Positions 7,569 to 15,167 of a DNA stretch of 64,000 nucleotides are shown here, piece after piece. The notes beneath the pieces were generated by a model. It made no database searches. It was not told where the DNA came from and was given only the letters and a program-made list of their open reading frames with translations. The DNA is from Leifsonia virtsii (lineage in GTDB: Bacteria > Actinomycetota > Actinomycetes > Actinomycetales > Microbacteriaceae). The stretch is taken from assembly GCF_030433675.1 (NCBI RefSeq), contig NZ_JAROCB010000005.1:124001-188000 (forward strand). The letters run 5' to 3'. A program made the translations under genes and the position numbers. How positions within the stretch are numbered: position 1 is the first letter of the stretch; the number at the start of each line of letters is the position of its first letter.

Positions 7569-7889
7569 AATTCTACGGGCTACGGTTCATGTCCTCATTC
7601 GAATCGCCCAGTTGCCGAATGAACTGCGGAACGCTCCGCCCCGGAGCCTCGATGAACGAAGGGGGCTCGGTTCGCGGCCGCGACCGGGCGCCGTTCTTTC
7701 GCCTGCAGCGCCGCCCGAACGCCTTCGGGGCTGATGACGGCGTCGAACATAGTGGTCGGATGCGCAATGCTCAAGTGGCCTTTCTGCTCGTGCCAACTCG
7801 GCAACGAAACGGATGTGATCCGAGAATGTGGACACACTCTGGCCTCGATAGCCGGAAAGCCGTCGATGCGAGCACGCGATTCATCGACC
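7569..7889. other. gap without a convincing gene
   Basis: About 320 bp between the MDR promoter and the tRNA-like sequence. Frames are open on both strands (for example the minus-strand frame 7595-7924), but their translations are Arg/Ser/Pro-rich, lack recognisable motifs, and have no good ribosome sites. I see no integrase fragment, repeat or RNA structure. Possibly degraded former coding DNA. Confidence 0.5.
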
Positions 7890-7925
7890 TGGCGTCGCGG
7901 GATCGAGTCCCACTCTCGCCGCAAG
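7890..7925 (+). other. tRNA 3'-end-like sequence (possible attachment-site remnant)
   Basis: The stretch contains GCGGG-ATCGAGT-CCCAC, which folds like a T-arm (four of five stem pairs and a 7-nt loop with the TCGAGT core), followed by a 7-nt TCTCGCC that could be the 3' acceptor strand and then GCA. No matching 5' half (D-arm, anticodon arm, or GGCGAGA acceptor) is visible upstream, so this is not an intact tRNA gene. A strong terminator follows directly, as behind many tRNA genes. Such 3' fragments are typical scars of integration into a tRNA gene. The call rests on pattern resemblance only. Confidence 0.3.
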
Positions 7926-7956
7926 AGCCCCGGAATCTCACGGTGCCGGGGCTTTT
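7926..7956. terminator. intrinsic terminator
   Basis: Perfect 8-bp stem AGCCCCGG (7926-7933) / CCGGGGCT (7946-7953), 12-nt loop, followed by TTT. It follows the tRNA-like fragment on the plus strand and also lies 24 bp beyond the stop of the minus-strand HxlR gene, so it may serve both directions. Confidence 0.8.
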
Positions 7957-7979
7957 CGTCGCCCGGCCCGGTCGCACTG

Positions 7980-8390
7980 TCAGGTCGCGCCGTCGCTGAG
8001 GTGTCGACTCCTCAGCTCCGCGATCAGCGCGTCCACCGGCATGTCGTCGGTGTGGGCCGTCAGCGGCCGCCCGTCCCCGTCGCCGCCCCTCCAGCGGGCA
8101 CCCCACGCAGCCAGCTGGTAGAGGATCGGGACCGACTGGATGCCGGCCTCGGTGAGGCTGTACGTCGTGCGCTGGCCCCTGCGGCCCTCGCCCCTGACGA
8201 GGAGTCCCGCTTCCACGAGCCTGACGAGGCGGTCGGCGAGGATGTTGGACGCGATCCGCTCACGCGACCCGAGGAGGAGCGCGCGGAAGTTGCGCCGGTC
8301 CTCGAACACGATGTCGCGGAGGATCAGCAGCGTCCACCGGTCGCCGAAGACGTCCGCTCCCTCGGCGACGTGGTCCGAAGCGCTGTCCAT
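7980..8390 (-). CDS. HxlR family transcriptional regulator
   Basis: 136 residues with the HxlR (DUF24) winged helix: 'FGDRWTLLILRDI' near residues 15-27, 'RNFRALL', 'GSRERIASNILADRLVRLVEAGLL' as the recognition region, and 'YSLTEAG' in the wing. The family commonly senses aldehydes, quinones or oxidants and represses divergent reductase genes. The ATG at 8390 is preceded by an ideal AGGAGG. It is divergent from a RibD-like reductase and an MBL-fold hydrolase, with a 27-bp palindrome between, so autoregulation and control of that pair is the likely role. No conserved redox Cys is seen, so the signal may be a small ligand. Confidence 0.9.
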   Translation of the reverse strand: MDSASDHVAEGADVFGDRWTLLILRDIVFEDRRNFRALLLGSRERIASNILADRLVRLVEAGLLVRGEGRRGQRTTYSLTEAGIQSVPILYQLAAWGARWRGGDGDGRPLTAHTDDMPVDALIAELRSRHLSDGAT

Positions 8391-8399
8391 CGATCCTCC

Positions 8400-8427
8400 T
8401 TGACACGGGGCTCGACCCCACTATAGT
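8400..8427 (+). promoter_or_regulatory. sigma70-type promoter of the RibD-like reductase operon
   Basis: TTGACA at 8400-8405 and TATAGT at 8422-8427 with a 16-bp spacer, a near-consensus housekeeping promoter pointing toward the start at 8464. The -10 box overlaps the palindromic operator at 8423-8449, so a bound repressor would block RNA polymerase. Confidence 0.7.
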
Positions 8428-8449
8428 GATTGCAACTTACAACCACTAT
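8423..8449. promoter_or_regulatory. HxlR-type palindromic operator
   Basis: 27-bp inverted repeat: half-site ATAGTGRTTGYAA on one side is mirrored on the other, with only purine/purine or pyrimidine/pyrimidine differences between arms. It lies between the divergent HxlR and reductase genes and overlaps the -10 box of the latter. GTTGTAA-type half-sites are known for HxlR/YodB-like proteins. The assignment to the adjacent regulator is inference. Confidence 0.65.
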
Positions 8450-8463
8450 CGATTGGTCGCCGG

Positions 8464-9057
8464 ATGGGCCGCTTCGTCTACACCATGAACACCTCGCTCG
8501 ATCTGCTGATCGAGCAGGTGCCCGGCGATCACGGAGCCGGGTGGTGGCTGCGGATCGACGAGGAACTGCACCAGGACTTCAACGACGAAGCGAAGCGCTT
8601 CGCCATGTTCGTCCAGGGCCGCGTCTTCTACGAGATCATGGAGAAGGCGTGGCCGGATGCCGCGGAAGACGCGTCGGCTCCCGGCGTCACGCAGGAGTAC
8701 GGCCGGATCTGGGTCTCGACGCCGAAGGTGCTGGTCTCCCGCACGCGCACCAGTGCCGACAACGACACGCGGATCATCGGCCGGGGCGACACGATCGCCC
8801 AGCTCGCCCAGCTCAAGGCCGAGACCGAGGGGCGGATCGCGGTCGGAGGGGCGGCGCTGGCGTCGCAGCTCCTGCGTGCCGACCTGCTCGATGAGCTCCT
8901 GCTCTACACCCACCCCAGCATCATCGGCTTCGGGCGCCCCCTCTTCGACGACGACGACAGGCCGATCGACCTGCACCTGCTCGAGCAGAAGAGGTTCACC
9001 TCCGGTGTGACGATGCACCGATACCAGGTCGTCTCGATGAAGGAGAACGAACAGTGA
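8464..9057 (+). CDS. dihydrofolate reductase family protein (RibD C-terminal domain)
   Basis: 197 residues of the DHFR/RibD-C fold. Visible blocks are 'YTMNTSLDL' at the start, 'MFVQGRVFYEIM' (the LGRxTYE-type motif), 'VLVSRT', 'RIAVGGAALASQLL' (the conserved GG NADPH-binding turn) and 'HPSIIGFGRPLF'. Such stand-alone proteins are NADPH-dependent reductases of unknown substrate, not essential DHFR. First gene behind the promoter at 8400-8427; it overlaps the MBL-fold gene by GTGA. Probably repressed by the divergent HxlR regulator. Confidence 0.88.
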   Translation: MGRFVYTMNTSLDLLIEQVPGDHGAGWWLRIDEELHQDFNDEAKRFAMFVQGRVFYEIMEKAWPDAAEDASAPGVTQEYGRIWVSTPKVLVSRTRTSADNDTRIIGRGDTIAQLAQLKAETEGRIAVGGAALASQLLRADLLDELLLYTHPSIIGFGRPLFDDDDRPIDLHLLEQKRFTSGVTMHRYQVVSMKENEQ

Positions 9058-9689
9058 CCGATTCCGAACGTCCGGCGCACCCGACGATCACCCGCCTGCG
9101 GGTGGGCGATCTGCAGGCCGGCGACGAGCGTCTGCCGATCAATGTGCACGTGATCGACCACCCCGAGGCACGGATCCTCGTCGACACGGGCCTCACCCGG
9201 ACGCATCCGGCTGTCGAGGACATGGACCCCCGCTTCCAGCCGCTGGACGAGCTGCCAGGGTTCGATCCGGGCAGCGTCGACATCGTCGTCAACACCCACC
9301 TGCACTTCGACCACGTGGGAGGCAACCACCTCTTCGCCGGGCGTCCGATCTACGTGCAGCGGGCCGAGTACCGCGAAGCGCACGCAGGCGAGTACACGAT
9401 CCTCGACTGGGTGGATGCTCCGGGCGTCGAGTACACGCTGGTGGACGGGGAGCTCGAGCTGCTGCCGGGCGTCCGCCTCCTGCCCGCGCCCGGGCACTCG
9501 TCCGGATCCCAGATCGTCGTCGTCGAGACCGCCAACGGTCCCGCGGTGATCTGCGGTGACAGCGCCGTCTTCTTCGGCGAGCTGGACGATCCCGCCACCG
9601 AAGCGCAGCACCTCATCCGCAGCCTCGACCCGACCGAGGTCTGGCTCGCCCATCAGGACGCTCCGTGGCCTCCTCCTTCTCTCGGCTGA
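9054..9689 (+). CDS. MBL-fold metallo-hydrolase, AHL-lactonase-like
   Basis: 211 residues of the metallo-beta-lactamase fold. The zinc motif HLHFDH is in 'NTHLHFDHVGGN', a further His in 'PAPGHSSGS', the bridging Asp in 'ICGDSAVFF', and the last His in 'VWLAHQDAPW'. The layout is closest to N-acyl-homoserine-lactone lactonases (AiiA/AttM group), so lactone hydrolysis or quorum quenching is plausible, but other lactones or esters are possible. GTG start, coupled by GTGA overlap to the reductase gene. Its 3' end overlaps the convergent MFS gene by 77 bp, and the tail after the last His is short. Confidence 0.85.
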   Translation: MTDSERPAHPTITRLRVGDLQAGDERLPINVHVIDHPEARILVDTGLTRTHPAVEDMDPRFQPLDELPGFDPGSVDIVVNTHLHFDHVGGNHLFAGRPIYVQRAEYREAHAGEYTILDWVDAPGVEYTLVDGELELLPGVRLLPAPGHSSGSQIVVVETANGPAVICGDSAVFFGELDDPATEAQHLIRSLDPTEVWLAHQDAPWPPPSLG

Positions 9690-10953
9690 GCGGCCGGTAG
9701 CGGTCGAAGACCACGAGCCCGACCGCTCCGGTCGCGGCGATGGCCGCTGAGATCCAGAACAGGTGCGGGACGCCGAGCCAGGAGGTGCCGAGGCTCCCGA
9801 CGAAGCCGCCGACCGCGGCGTTGACGGCGAAGGCACTGAGGAACACGCTCGACGCCATGCCGACGCGCGACGGCTCAAGGCGCTGGGCGACGGTGATGCC
9901 CAGGACGCCGAACGTCGCGATCACTCCGGCCATCAGGAACTGTCCGGCGATCAGCGCGCTCACCGGTGCCCGGAAGAGATCCGCAGAGGCGTAGCAGCAG
10001 TGGGCGGCGACGGCCATCGCGGCACCCGCGAACAGCACGGGGCGGATGCCGAACCGGTCGGCCAGCTTCGCGGCGACAGGCATCAGCGCGACCTCGACGA
10101 GCGGCTGGAACCCGATGACGGCGCCGCGAAGGCCGGCTGCGAGACGTAGGGGGCCGTCCATGTAGAGAGGGAGGTAGGCGAGCTTGACCGTCTCCCCGCA
10201 CATGATCAGGACGTAGATGCCGGTGAAGACGAAGAGCGGAGTCAACCTCCCGCGCTCCGCCGCCGAAAGCGCGGGCGGCCGGTCGAGGCTGGGCGAGCCG
10301 GACGGCGGTGGCGCGCCGGCGCCCGCCCCGAGTGTCGGCAGGATCGACAGCAGCATCGTCAGTCCCGTACCCAGGAGCAGCGGACGGAGGCCCCAGACGG
10401 CTCCGGCCACCGCTCCGATCACCGGGCCGACGATCCAGCCGATCGCCATCGCCATGCGGATCAGCGCCACGACCTGGTTGTCGACCGGCGTCGGGTTGAC
10501 GGTCAGCTCGTCGCGCACGGCGGCCTGGAGCTGGGCGGCGCCGGCGCCGGCGGCGCCGAGCAGCACGATGTTGATTGCGAAGGGCATCCAGGTCTGGGTG
10601 GCGACGGCCATCAGGGTCCACCCCGCGAAGCCGGCCAGGGCGGAGAGCCGGAAGACGAGCAGACGGGATCCGAGACGGTCGGAGAGGGATCCGAGGGCGT
10701 AGCCTGCAACCGGCGCGGCCAGGTTGGTCAGGAAGTACAGGCCGGCGACGGTGGCAGACATGTGGAGTTGCTGGACGAGGAACAGCGTGATCTGGGGTGC
10801 GGTGACCGAGATCCCGATGCCGGATACGACCAGGCTGACGAATGCCCCGCTGAGCAGCCGCGACGACAGGATGTAGCGCGCCGGGGACGGGCGCCCGCTG
10901 CGAGACGTGAGGGCGTTCGGTATAGAATTGGTAATAAGTGGTATTGTACACAG
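9613..10953 (-). CDS. MFS transporter, start codon unclear
   Basis: Twelve-helix major facilitator protein. Recognisable blocks are 'LFLVQQLHMSATVAGLYFLT' in the first helices, 'GYALGSLSDRLGSRLLV' (the A-like loop motif) and 'AKLADRFGIRPVL' after the central loop, as in the sugar efflux (SetA-like) and multidrug groups. Coding similarity begins near 10880, yet the frame has no ATG, GTG or TTG between the divergent gene and Met at 10761, which lies after helix 1. I extend to a CTG at 10953; the true start may be another non-standard codon, the gene may start at 10761, or it may be damaged. The start region overlaps the GGTA repeat operator. Confidence 0.65.
   Translation of the reverse strand: MCTIPLITNSIPNALTSRSGRPSPARYILSSRLLSGAFVSLVVSGIGISVTAPQITLFLVQQLHMSATVAGLYFLTNLAAPVAGYALGSLSDRLGSRLLVFRLSALAGFAGWTLMAVATQTWMPFAINIVLLGAAGAGAAQLQAAVRDELTVNPTPVDNQVVALIRMAMAIGWIVGPVIGAVAGAVWGLRPLLLGTGLTMLLSILPTLGAGAGAPPPSGSPSLDRPPALSAAERGRLTPLFVFTGIYVLIMCGETVKLAYLPLYMDGPLRLAAGLRGAVIGFQPLVEVALMPVAAKLADRFGIRPVLFAGAAMAVAAHCCYASADLFRAPVSALIAGQFLMAGVIATFGVLGITVAQRLEPSRVGMASSVFLSAFAVNAAVGGFVGSLGTSWLGVPHLFWISAAIAATGAVGLVVFDRYRPLSREKEEATERPDGRARPRSGRGCG
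10930..10944. promoter_or_regulatory. GGTA direct repeat (operator type shared with 25456 and 31891)
   Basis: GGTAATAAGTGGTAT: two GGTA units exactly 10 bp apart, lying between the divergent MFS and GH9-like genes. A nearly identical 15-mer precedes the GntR gene at 25456-25470 and a three-unit version precedes the importer at 31891-31915. This common arrangement suggests one regulator, most simply one of the two paralogous GntR proteins in this window. Confidence 0.5.
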
Positions 10954-10968
10954 CCCGCCGGATGGAGA

Positions 10969-12705
10969 ATGCGCGTGGAAGCGATCACGAAACGAGCCGT
11001 GCTGGTCAGCCATCTCGGCTACGACTCCGGCGCGCCGAAGGCCGCGGTGGTCGTCGGCCTCGCCGACGGCCTGCGCGCGCGGATCGAGGACCCGGACGGC
11101 CGCCCACTCGGCGTGGCGGTCTCCATCGCGGCGCCCGCTCCCGTGGCCGGATGGTCGAGCGTCCGCTATGCCCGGCTCGAGTTCGACGAGCTGCGCGCGC
11201 CCGGCCGCTACCTCCTGGTCGCCGAGGACGACGACGGCGTCGTCGTGTCTGAGCCCTTCACCGTCGCCGACGACCGCATCCCCGGACTGATCGTCTCCGA
11301 CATCACCGCGATGTTCCGGGCACAGCGCTCCAGCGGCGAGATCGAGCGCAAGGATGCCGCGGCCCGGTTCTACGGCGACGACTCGGGGCGGTCGGTGGAT
11401 GCGCGCGGCGGCTGGCTGGACGCCTCCGGCGACTACAGCAAGTTCCTCAGCCACCTCACCTACACCCGGATGATGAGCCCGCAGCAGATCCCGCTGTGCG
11501 CCTGGTCGCTGCTCACCGCCGGTCGCGAACTGCGCTCCGCGCATCCCGGCTTCTCCACCAGCCAGTACCCGCGGCTGCGGGACGAAGGGCTGTTCGGCGC
11601 CGACTTCCTCGTGCGGTTCCAGGACGAGAGCGGCTTCTTCTATACGGCGATCTTCGACGCGCTCACGAAGCGGCTCGAGGAGCGGGTCATCACCGCGCCC
11701 CTGCAGGACAGCGTGCGCACGCAGCGATGGCAGGCCGGCTACCGACAGGGCGGGGGAGTGGCGATCGCCGCGCTGGCCCTAGCCTCCACCGCGGACACGG
11801 ACGGCGACTTCACGCGCGAGGAGTACTTCGCGGCGGCGATCCGCGGGTTCGACCACCTGGAGCTCCACAACCGCGATTATCTGTTCGACGGCGAGGAGTC
11901 GGTCATCGACGACTACTGCGCCCTCCTCGCGACCGCCGAGCTGGTCCAGGCGGCCGCCGAGCGCGGAGACGATGTCTCGCGGTTCGCGGCGGCGGGCGCA
12001 GCGCGGGCCGCGTCGCTCGCCGGGCGGCTGCGGCAGGGCGACGGCGGCGCCTGGCTGGTCGGCGATTTCGAGGGCCGACCGTACTTCCACGCGGCGGAGG
12101 CCGGCCTCCCCGCGGTCGCGCTGCTGCGCTGGGCGCAGGTCGCGCGCGACATCCTGGGCGACCCCGCGGCGGCCGAGAGCGCGGCGCAGACCGCAGTTGC
12201 CCTGCTGGCGGGGACGCTGGCCCGGACGGACGCCGTGCCGAACCCGTTCGGCTACCCGCGGCAGCGCGTGCAGCCGCTCGGCGGGCAGCCGCGCGACGCG
12301 TTCTTCTTCCCGCACGAGAACGAGACCGGCTACTGGTGGCAGGGCGAGAACGCCGGTATCGCGTCGCTGGCGTACGCGGCCGCGGTCGCCTCCCGTCTTC
12401 CCGGGCTCGACGGCGGCCTGCGCGAGCGGCTGCGCCGTCTCCGTTCCGACGTCGTCGGGTGGGTCGGCGGCCTCAACCCGTTCGACTCGTGCATGGTTCA
12501 GGGGCGGGGGAGGAACGGCGTCGAGTACTCGGCGACCTACCAGAACACGCCGGGCGGCATCGTCAACGGCATCACGTCGGGGTGGGACGACGAGGAGGGC
12601 ATCGCGTTCCTCCCGGAGGCGGCGCCCGACGGCGAGGAGTGGCGCTGGGCGGAGCAGTGGATCCCGCACTCCGGCTGGTTCCTCCTCGCCGTCTGCGCGG
12701 GCTGA
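10969..12705 (+). CDS. glycoside hydrolase family 9-like protein, no signal peptide
   Basis: 578 residues. The N-terminal ~105 residues form an Ig-like cellulase domain ('VLVSHLGYDSGAPKAAVV'), followed by an (alpha/alpha)6 barrel. 'GGWLDASGDYSKF' (residues 148-159) corresponds to the GH9 GGWxDAGDxxK motif with one extra residue between the two Asp (151, 155). 'ENETGYWWQGENA' and 'NPFDSCMVQG' (from residue 503) match the family's substrate-cleft blocks. Glu562 in 'WAEQW' is a candidate acid. There is no secretion signal, so it should act on imported glycosides. ATG 10969 follows GGATGGAG. Likely controlled through the GGTA site; possibly a glucosaminidase or glucosidase rather than an endoglucanase. 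Confidence 0.75.
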   Translation: MRVEAITKRAVLVSHLGYDSGAPKAAVVVGLADGLRARIEDPDGRPLGVAVSIAAPAPVAGWSSVRYARLEFDELRAPGRYLLVAEDDDGVVVSEPFTVADDRIPGLIVSDITAMFRAQRSSGEIERKDAAARFYGDDSGRSVDARGGWLDASGDYSKFLSHLTYTRMMSPQQIPLCAWSLLTAGRELRSAHPGFSTSQYPRLRDEGLFGADFLVRFQDESGFFYTAIFDALTKRLEERVITAPLQDSVRTQRWQAGYRQGGGVAIAALALASTADTDGDFTREEYFAAAIRGFDHLELHNRDYLFDGEESVIDDYCALLATAELVQAAAERGDDVSRFAAAGAARAASLAGRLRQGDGGAWLVGDFEGRPYFHAAEAGLPAVALLRWAQVARDILGDPAAAESAAQTAVALLAGTLARTDAVPNPFGYPRQRVQPLGGQPRDAFFFPHENETGYWWQGENAGIASLAYAAAVASRLPGLDGGLRERLRRLRSDVVGWVGGLNPFDSCMVQGRGRNGVEYSATYQNTPGGIVNGITSGWDDEEGIAFLPEAAPDGEEWRWAEQWIPHSGWFLLAVCAG

Positions 12706-12727
12706 CCGCGCCGACGCATCCGGCCGG

Positions 12728-14119
12728 TCAGTCGGTGGGGAGCGGGGCGGGGTCGTCCTCCGAGAAGTCCATCACGGGCGGCTTGCGACGGAAGCCTCCC
12801 GTGATCAAGGCCAGCAGCACGACGCCGATCGCGACCCAGATGGCGCCTGCGATGAACGTGGTGACCGACAGGCTGGTCCAGAGCCAGACCGTCAGGGCGA
12901 AGCCGATCAGCGGCGCCACCAGGTGCGAGAGCACCGCGCGGGTGCCGCGCTCTCGCCGATCGATCAGATAGTGCTTGATCACCGCCAGGTTGACGAAGCT
13001 GAAGGCCACGAGGGCGCCGAAGGAGATCACCGAGGCGGCGACGTCGAGCGGCAGCAGCAGCGCGCCGACGAGTCCGACGGCGCCTACGATCAGGATGGAC
13101 AGCCACGGCGTCGTGAAGCGCGGGTGGATGGCACCGAACACCTTCCGTGGAAGCTGCCCGTCCCGTCCCATGGCGAACAGGATGCGCGCGACGCTGGCCT
13201 GCGAGGTCATCGCCGACGCGAAGCTGCCGGCGATGTACGCGGCGGTGAAGAAGGTGAACAGCGCCCCTCCGCCGATCCGGGTCATCACATCGAGCGGCGC
13301 GGAGTCGGCGTTGGTGAAGTGCGCGTAGTCCGGGAACACGAGTCCTGCGACGTAGGCGGTCACGATGAACAGCAGACCGCCGATCAGCGTGCACAGGATG
13401 ATCGCGCGCGGGATGCTCTTCCTGGCGTCCTTGGCCTCCTCGCTCAGCGTCGACACGGCGTCGAAGCCGAGGAAGGCGAGCGCGAGGATGGCCGCTCCCG
13501 CCGCGATGCCCCCGACCGGCGTGCTCGCCGAGAAGAAGGGGTCGAGGAGGTTCGGGACCTGTGCGCCGCCACCGAGGTAGGCGATGCCGGTGGCCACGAA
13601 GACGACGATGAAGACGATCTGCACGCCGACGAGGGCGAGGTTGGCGCTCGACACCAGGGTGATCCCGATGACGTTCAGGAGGGTGACGACCACCACCGAT
13701 CCGACGACCCAGACCCAGGCGGGCACGGCGGGGAAGGCGGCGTTCAGGTAGATCCCGATGACGAGGTAGTTGAGTAGCGGGAGGGCGAGATAGTCGAGCA
13801 GCAGCGTCCACCCGGTGAGGAAGCCGAGGTGGCGACCGAAGGTGCGCTGCGTGTAGGTGTACGCGGAACCGGCGACCGGGTAGGCGCGCACCATGCTGGC
13901 GTAGCTGCCCGCGGTGAACAGCATCGCGATGGTCGTCACGAGGTAGGCGCCCGCGAGGTGCCCGCCTGTCGTCTCGGTGACGAGGCCGTAGGTGGTGAAG
14001 ACGGCCAGCGGGAGCATGTAGGCGAGGCCGAACAGGAGGAGCGACGGGGTGCCGAGGCTGCGCTTGAGGCGTGGACCGGCCGGAGCGACGGTGCTCGCGG
14101 TCCCAGGGGTGGTGGTCAC
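12728..14119 (-). CDS. APC family amino acid/amine permease
   Basis: 463-residue polytopic permease with about 12 helices. The first helix 'SLLLFGLAYMLPLAVFTTYG' followed by 'GGHLAGAYLVTTIAMLFTAGSY' and 'PVAGSAYTYTQRTFG' is the classic amino acid-polyamine-organocation opening; 'LAFLGFDAVSTLSEEAKDARK' is the typical fifth-sixth helix region. Substrate probably an amino acid or amine. It has its own promoter (14160-14187) with a LacI-type operator just downstream (14140-14155), so it appears linked to the LacI-controlled operons at 50-56 kb rather than to its convergent neighbour, the GH9-like gene, 22 bp away. Confidence 0.9.
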   Translation of the reverse strand: MTTTPGTASTVAPAGPRLKRSLGTPSLLLFGLAYMLPLAVFTTYGLVTETTGGHLAGAYLVTTIAMLFTAGSYASMVRAYPVAGSAYTYTQRTFGRHLGFLTGWTLLLDYLALPLLNYLVIGIYLNAAFPAVPAWVWVVGSVVVVTLLNVIGITLVSSANLALVGVQIVFIVVFVATGIAYLGGGAQVPNLLDPFFSASTPVGGIAAGAAILALAFLGFDAVSTLSEEAKDARKSIPRAIILCTLIGGLLFIVTAYVAGLVFPDYAHFTNADSAPLDVMTRIGGGALFTFFTAAYIAGSFASAMTSQASVARILFAMGRDGQLPRKVFGAIHPRFTTPWLSILIVGAVGLVGALLLPLDVAASVISFGALVAFSFVNLAVIKHYLIDRRERGTRAVLSHLVAPLIGFALTVWLWTSLSVTTFIAGAIWVAIGVVLLALITGGFRRKPPVMDFSEDDPAPLPTD

Positions 14120-14139
14120 GGGGTGCCTTTCGTCGATGC

Positions 14140-14155
14140 GGGAAAGCGTTTACCC
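14140..14155. promoter_or_regulatory. LacI-type operator upstream of the APC permease
   Basis: 16-bp CG-centred palindrome reading GGGTAAACGCTTTCCC on the minus strand, immediately downstream of the -10 box at 14160-14165. It matches the sites at 50258-50273 and 51715-51730, giving a consensus GGGTAARCGCTTTCCC. Position after the -10 box is typical of repression. Confidence 0.72.
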
Positions 14156-14159
14156 GGAA

Positions 14160-14187
14160 TGTATAGCTTTGGTCCTGGATTGGTAAA
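14160..14187 (-). promoter_or_regulatory. promoter of the APC permease gene
   Basis: On the minus strand, TTTACC (14187-14182), 16-bp spacer and TATACA (14165-14160), followed directly by the LacI-type operator. Reasonable sigma70-type match; about 41 bp upstream of the ATG. Confidence 0.6.
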
Positions 14188-14200
14188 GAGAAATCTTTCC

Positions 14201-14221
14201 GAGCCGACTCCCGGTCGGTTC
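14201..14221 (-). terminator. hairpin after the MDR dehydrogenase gene
   Basis: Arms GAGCCGAC (14201-14208) and GTCGGTTC (14214-14221) pair with one mismatch around a 5-nt loop. On the minus strand the hairpin overlaps the stop of the dehydrogenase and is followed by a run containing ATTTCTCTTT, so it may terminate that transcript before the APC promoter. Confidence 0.45.
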
Positions 14222-15167
14222 AGGGCTCGACGACGGCCTTGACGAACCCGGGCGCGCGATCGGCCATCAGCGCGTAGGCCTCGTCGACCCTGTCGAGCCC
14301 GAACCGGTGGGTGATGAGCGGGGCGAAGGTGAAGGCGCGCGATGCCACCTGGCCCAGCGCGTCCGTCATGGCCCGCATGACGCGCGGGTGGTCCGGGCAG
14401 AAGCCGTTGACCACCGTCGCGCCCTTGTACCAGAGCTCCATGTCGAAGGGGGCGTCGCCGGTGTGGTGATAGCCGACGACGCACAGCGTTCCGAACGGGC
14501 GCACGAGCGGCGACGCCGTCGCGAGGCCGCGCGTCACTCCCGTCGCCTCAAGGACGACGTCGGCGCGAGGATCCGCCGCCCCCGTCCCGTCGGCCGCGAC
14601 GAAGGCCGGCACCTCGTCGGGGTGGAGCACCACTTCGGCACCCAGCGAGAGCGCCCGGGCCCGCGCCTCCGGGTTGGGGTCGACCGCGATGATCGTGCGC
14701 GGCATGCGACTGCGTGCGAGCTGGAGCAGGCCGAGGCCCATGAAGCCCAGCCCGACGATCGCGACCCGCGAGCCGGGGGAGAGGGGAGTGCGCGAGATCG
14801 CCTCCTCGAGGGTGGCGATCGGCTCCCCGATGGCGTGCGCCGGTTCGATCCCCGCGGGGACGGGCAGCAGCAGGTCGTCGTCGAGGACGGCGTGCGATGC
14901 GAAACCGGGGCCGCCGAGCCCGGTGACGAGTTCGCCGGTCCGCCAGCGGGAGGTGGCGGACCCCGTGGCCACGACACGGCCGGTGATCTCATGACCGAGC
15001 TCGATCGGCGGCTGCCCGTCGGCCGGGCCGCTCAGCCACGGGCCGAGGTCGGAGGTGCAGACCCCGCTGGCGACGATCTCGACGAGAACCTGGCCCGGCG
15101 CGGGCTCGGGAGTGGGCTCCTCGTGGATGCGGGAGGTGCGGGGTGCGACGACGCGACTGATCAGCAT
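14220..15167 (-). CDS. zinc-type MDR dehydrogenase, short form
   Basis: 315-residue medium-chain dehydrogenase. Catalytic zinc ligands are visible as Cys37 in 'GVCTSD' and the pair His59-Glu60 in 'LGHEITG'. The Rossmann motif is 'VGLGFMGLGLLQ', and an acidic residue after beta 2 ('AVDPNPEAR') favours NAD. The four-Cys structural zinc loop is absent and the protein is shorter than sorbitol or threonine dehydrogenases (about 340 aa). Probably oxidises a sugar or polyol alcohol. It is divergent from the Gfo/Idh/MocA oxidoreductase operon starting at 15359, sharing a 190-bp promoter region, and so likely belongs to the same pathway. Confidence 0.85.
   Translation of the reverse strand: MLISRVVAPRTSRIHEEPTPEPAPGQVLVEIVASGVCTSDLGPWLSGPADGQPPIELGHEITGRVVATGSATSRWRTGELVTGLGGPGFASHAVLDDDLLLPVPAGIEPAHAIGEPIATLEEAISRTPLSPGSRVAIVGLGFMGLGLLQLARSRMPRTIIAVDPNPEARARALSLGAEVVLHPDEVPAFVAADGTGAADPRADVVLEATGVTRGLATASPLVRPFGTLCVVGYHHTGDAPFDMELWYKGATVVNGFCPDHPRVMRAMTDALGQVASRAFTFAPLITHRFGLDRVDEAYALMADRAPGFVKAVVEP

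Noticed and set aside
7595-7924. 109-codon minus-strand frame in the gap after the oxidoreductase
   Set aside because: No motif, poor ribosome site, and it runs into the tRNA-like segment; treated as non-coding.
7840-7925. Intact tRNA gene
   Set aside because: Only the T-arm and 3' acceptor-like strand can be formed; no D-arm, anticodon arm or matching 5' acceptor strand.
9054-9689. MBL-fold gene as a truncated pseudogene
   Set aside because: All zinc-binding motifs including the last His are present; the short tail and the 77-bp overlap do not remove a key residue.
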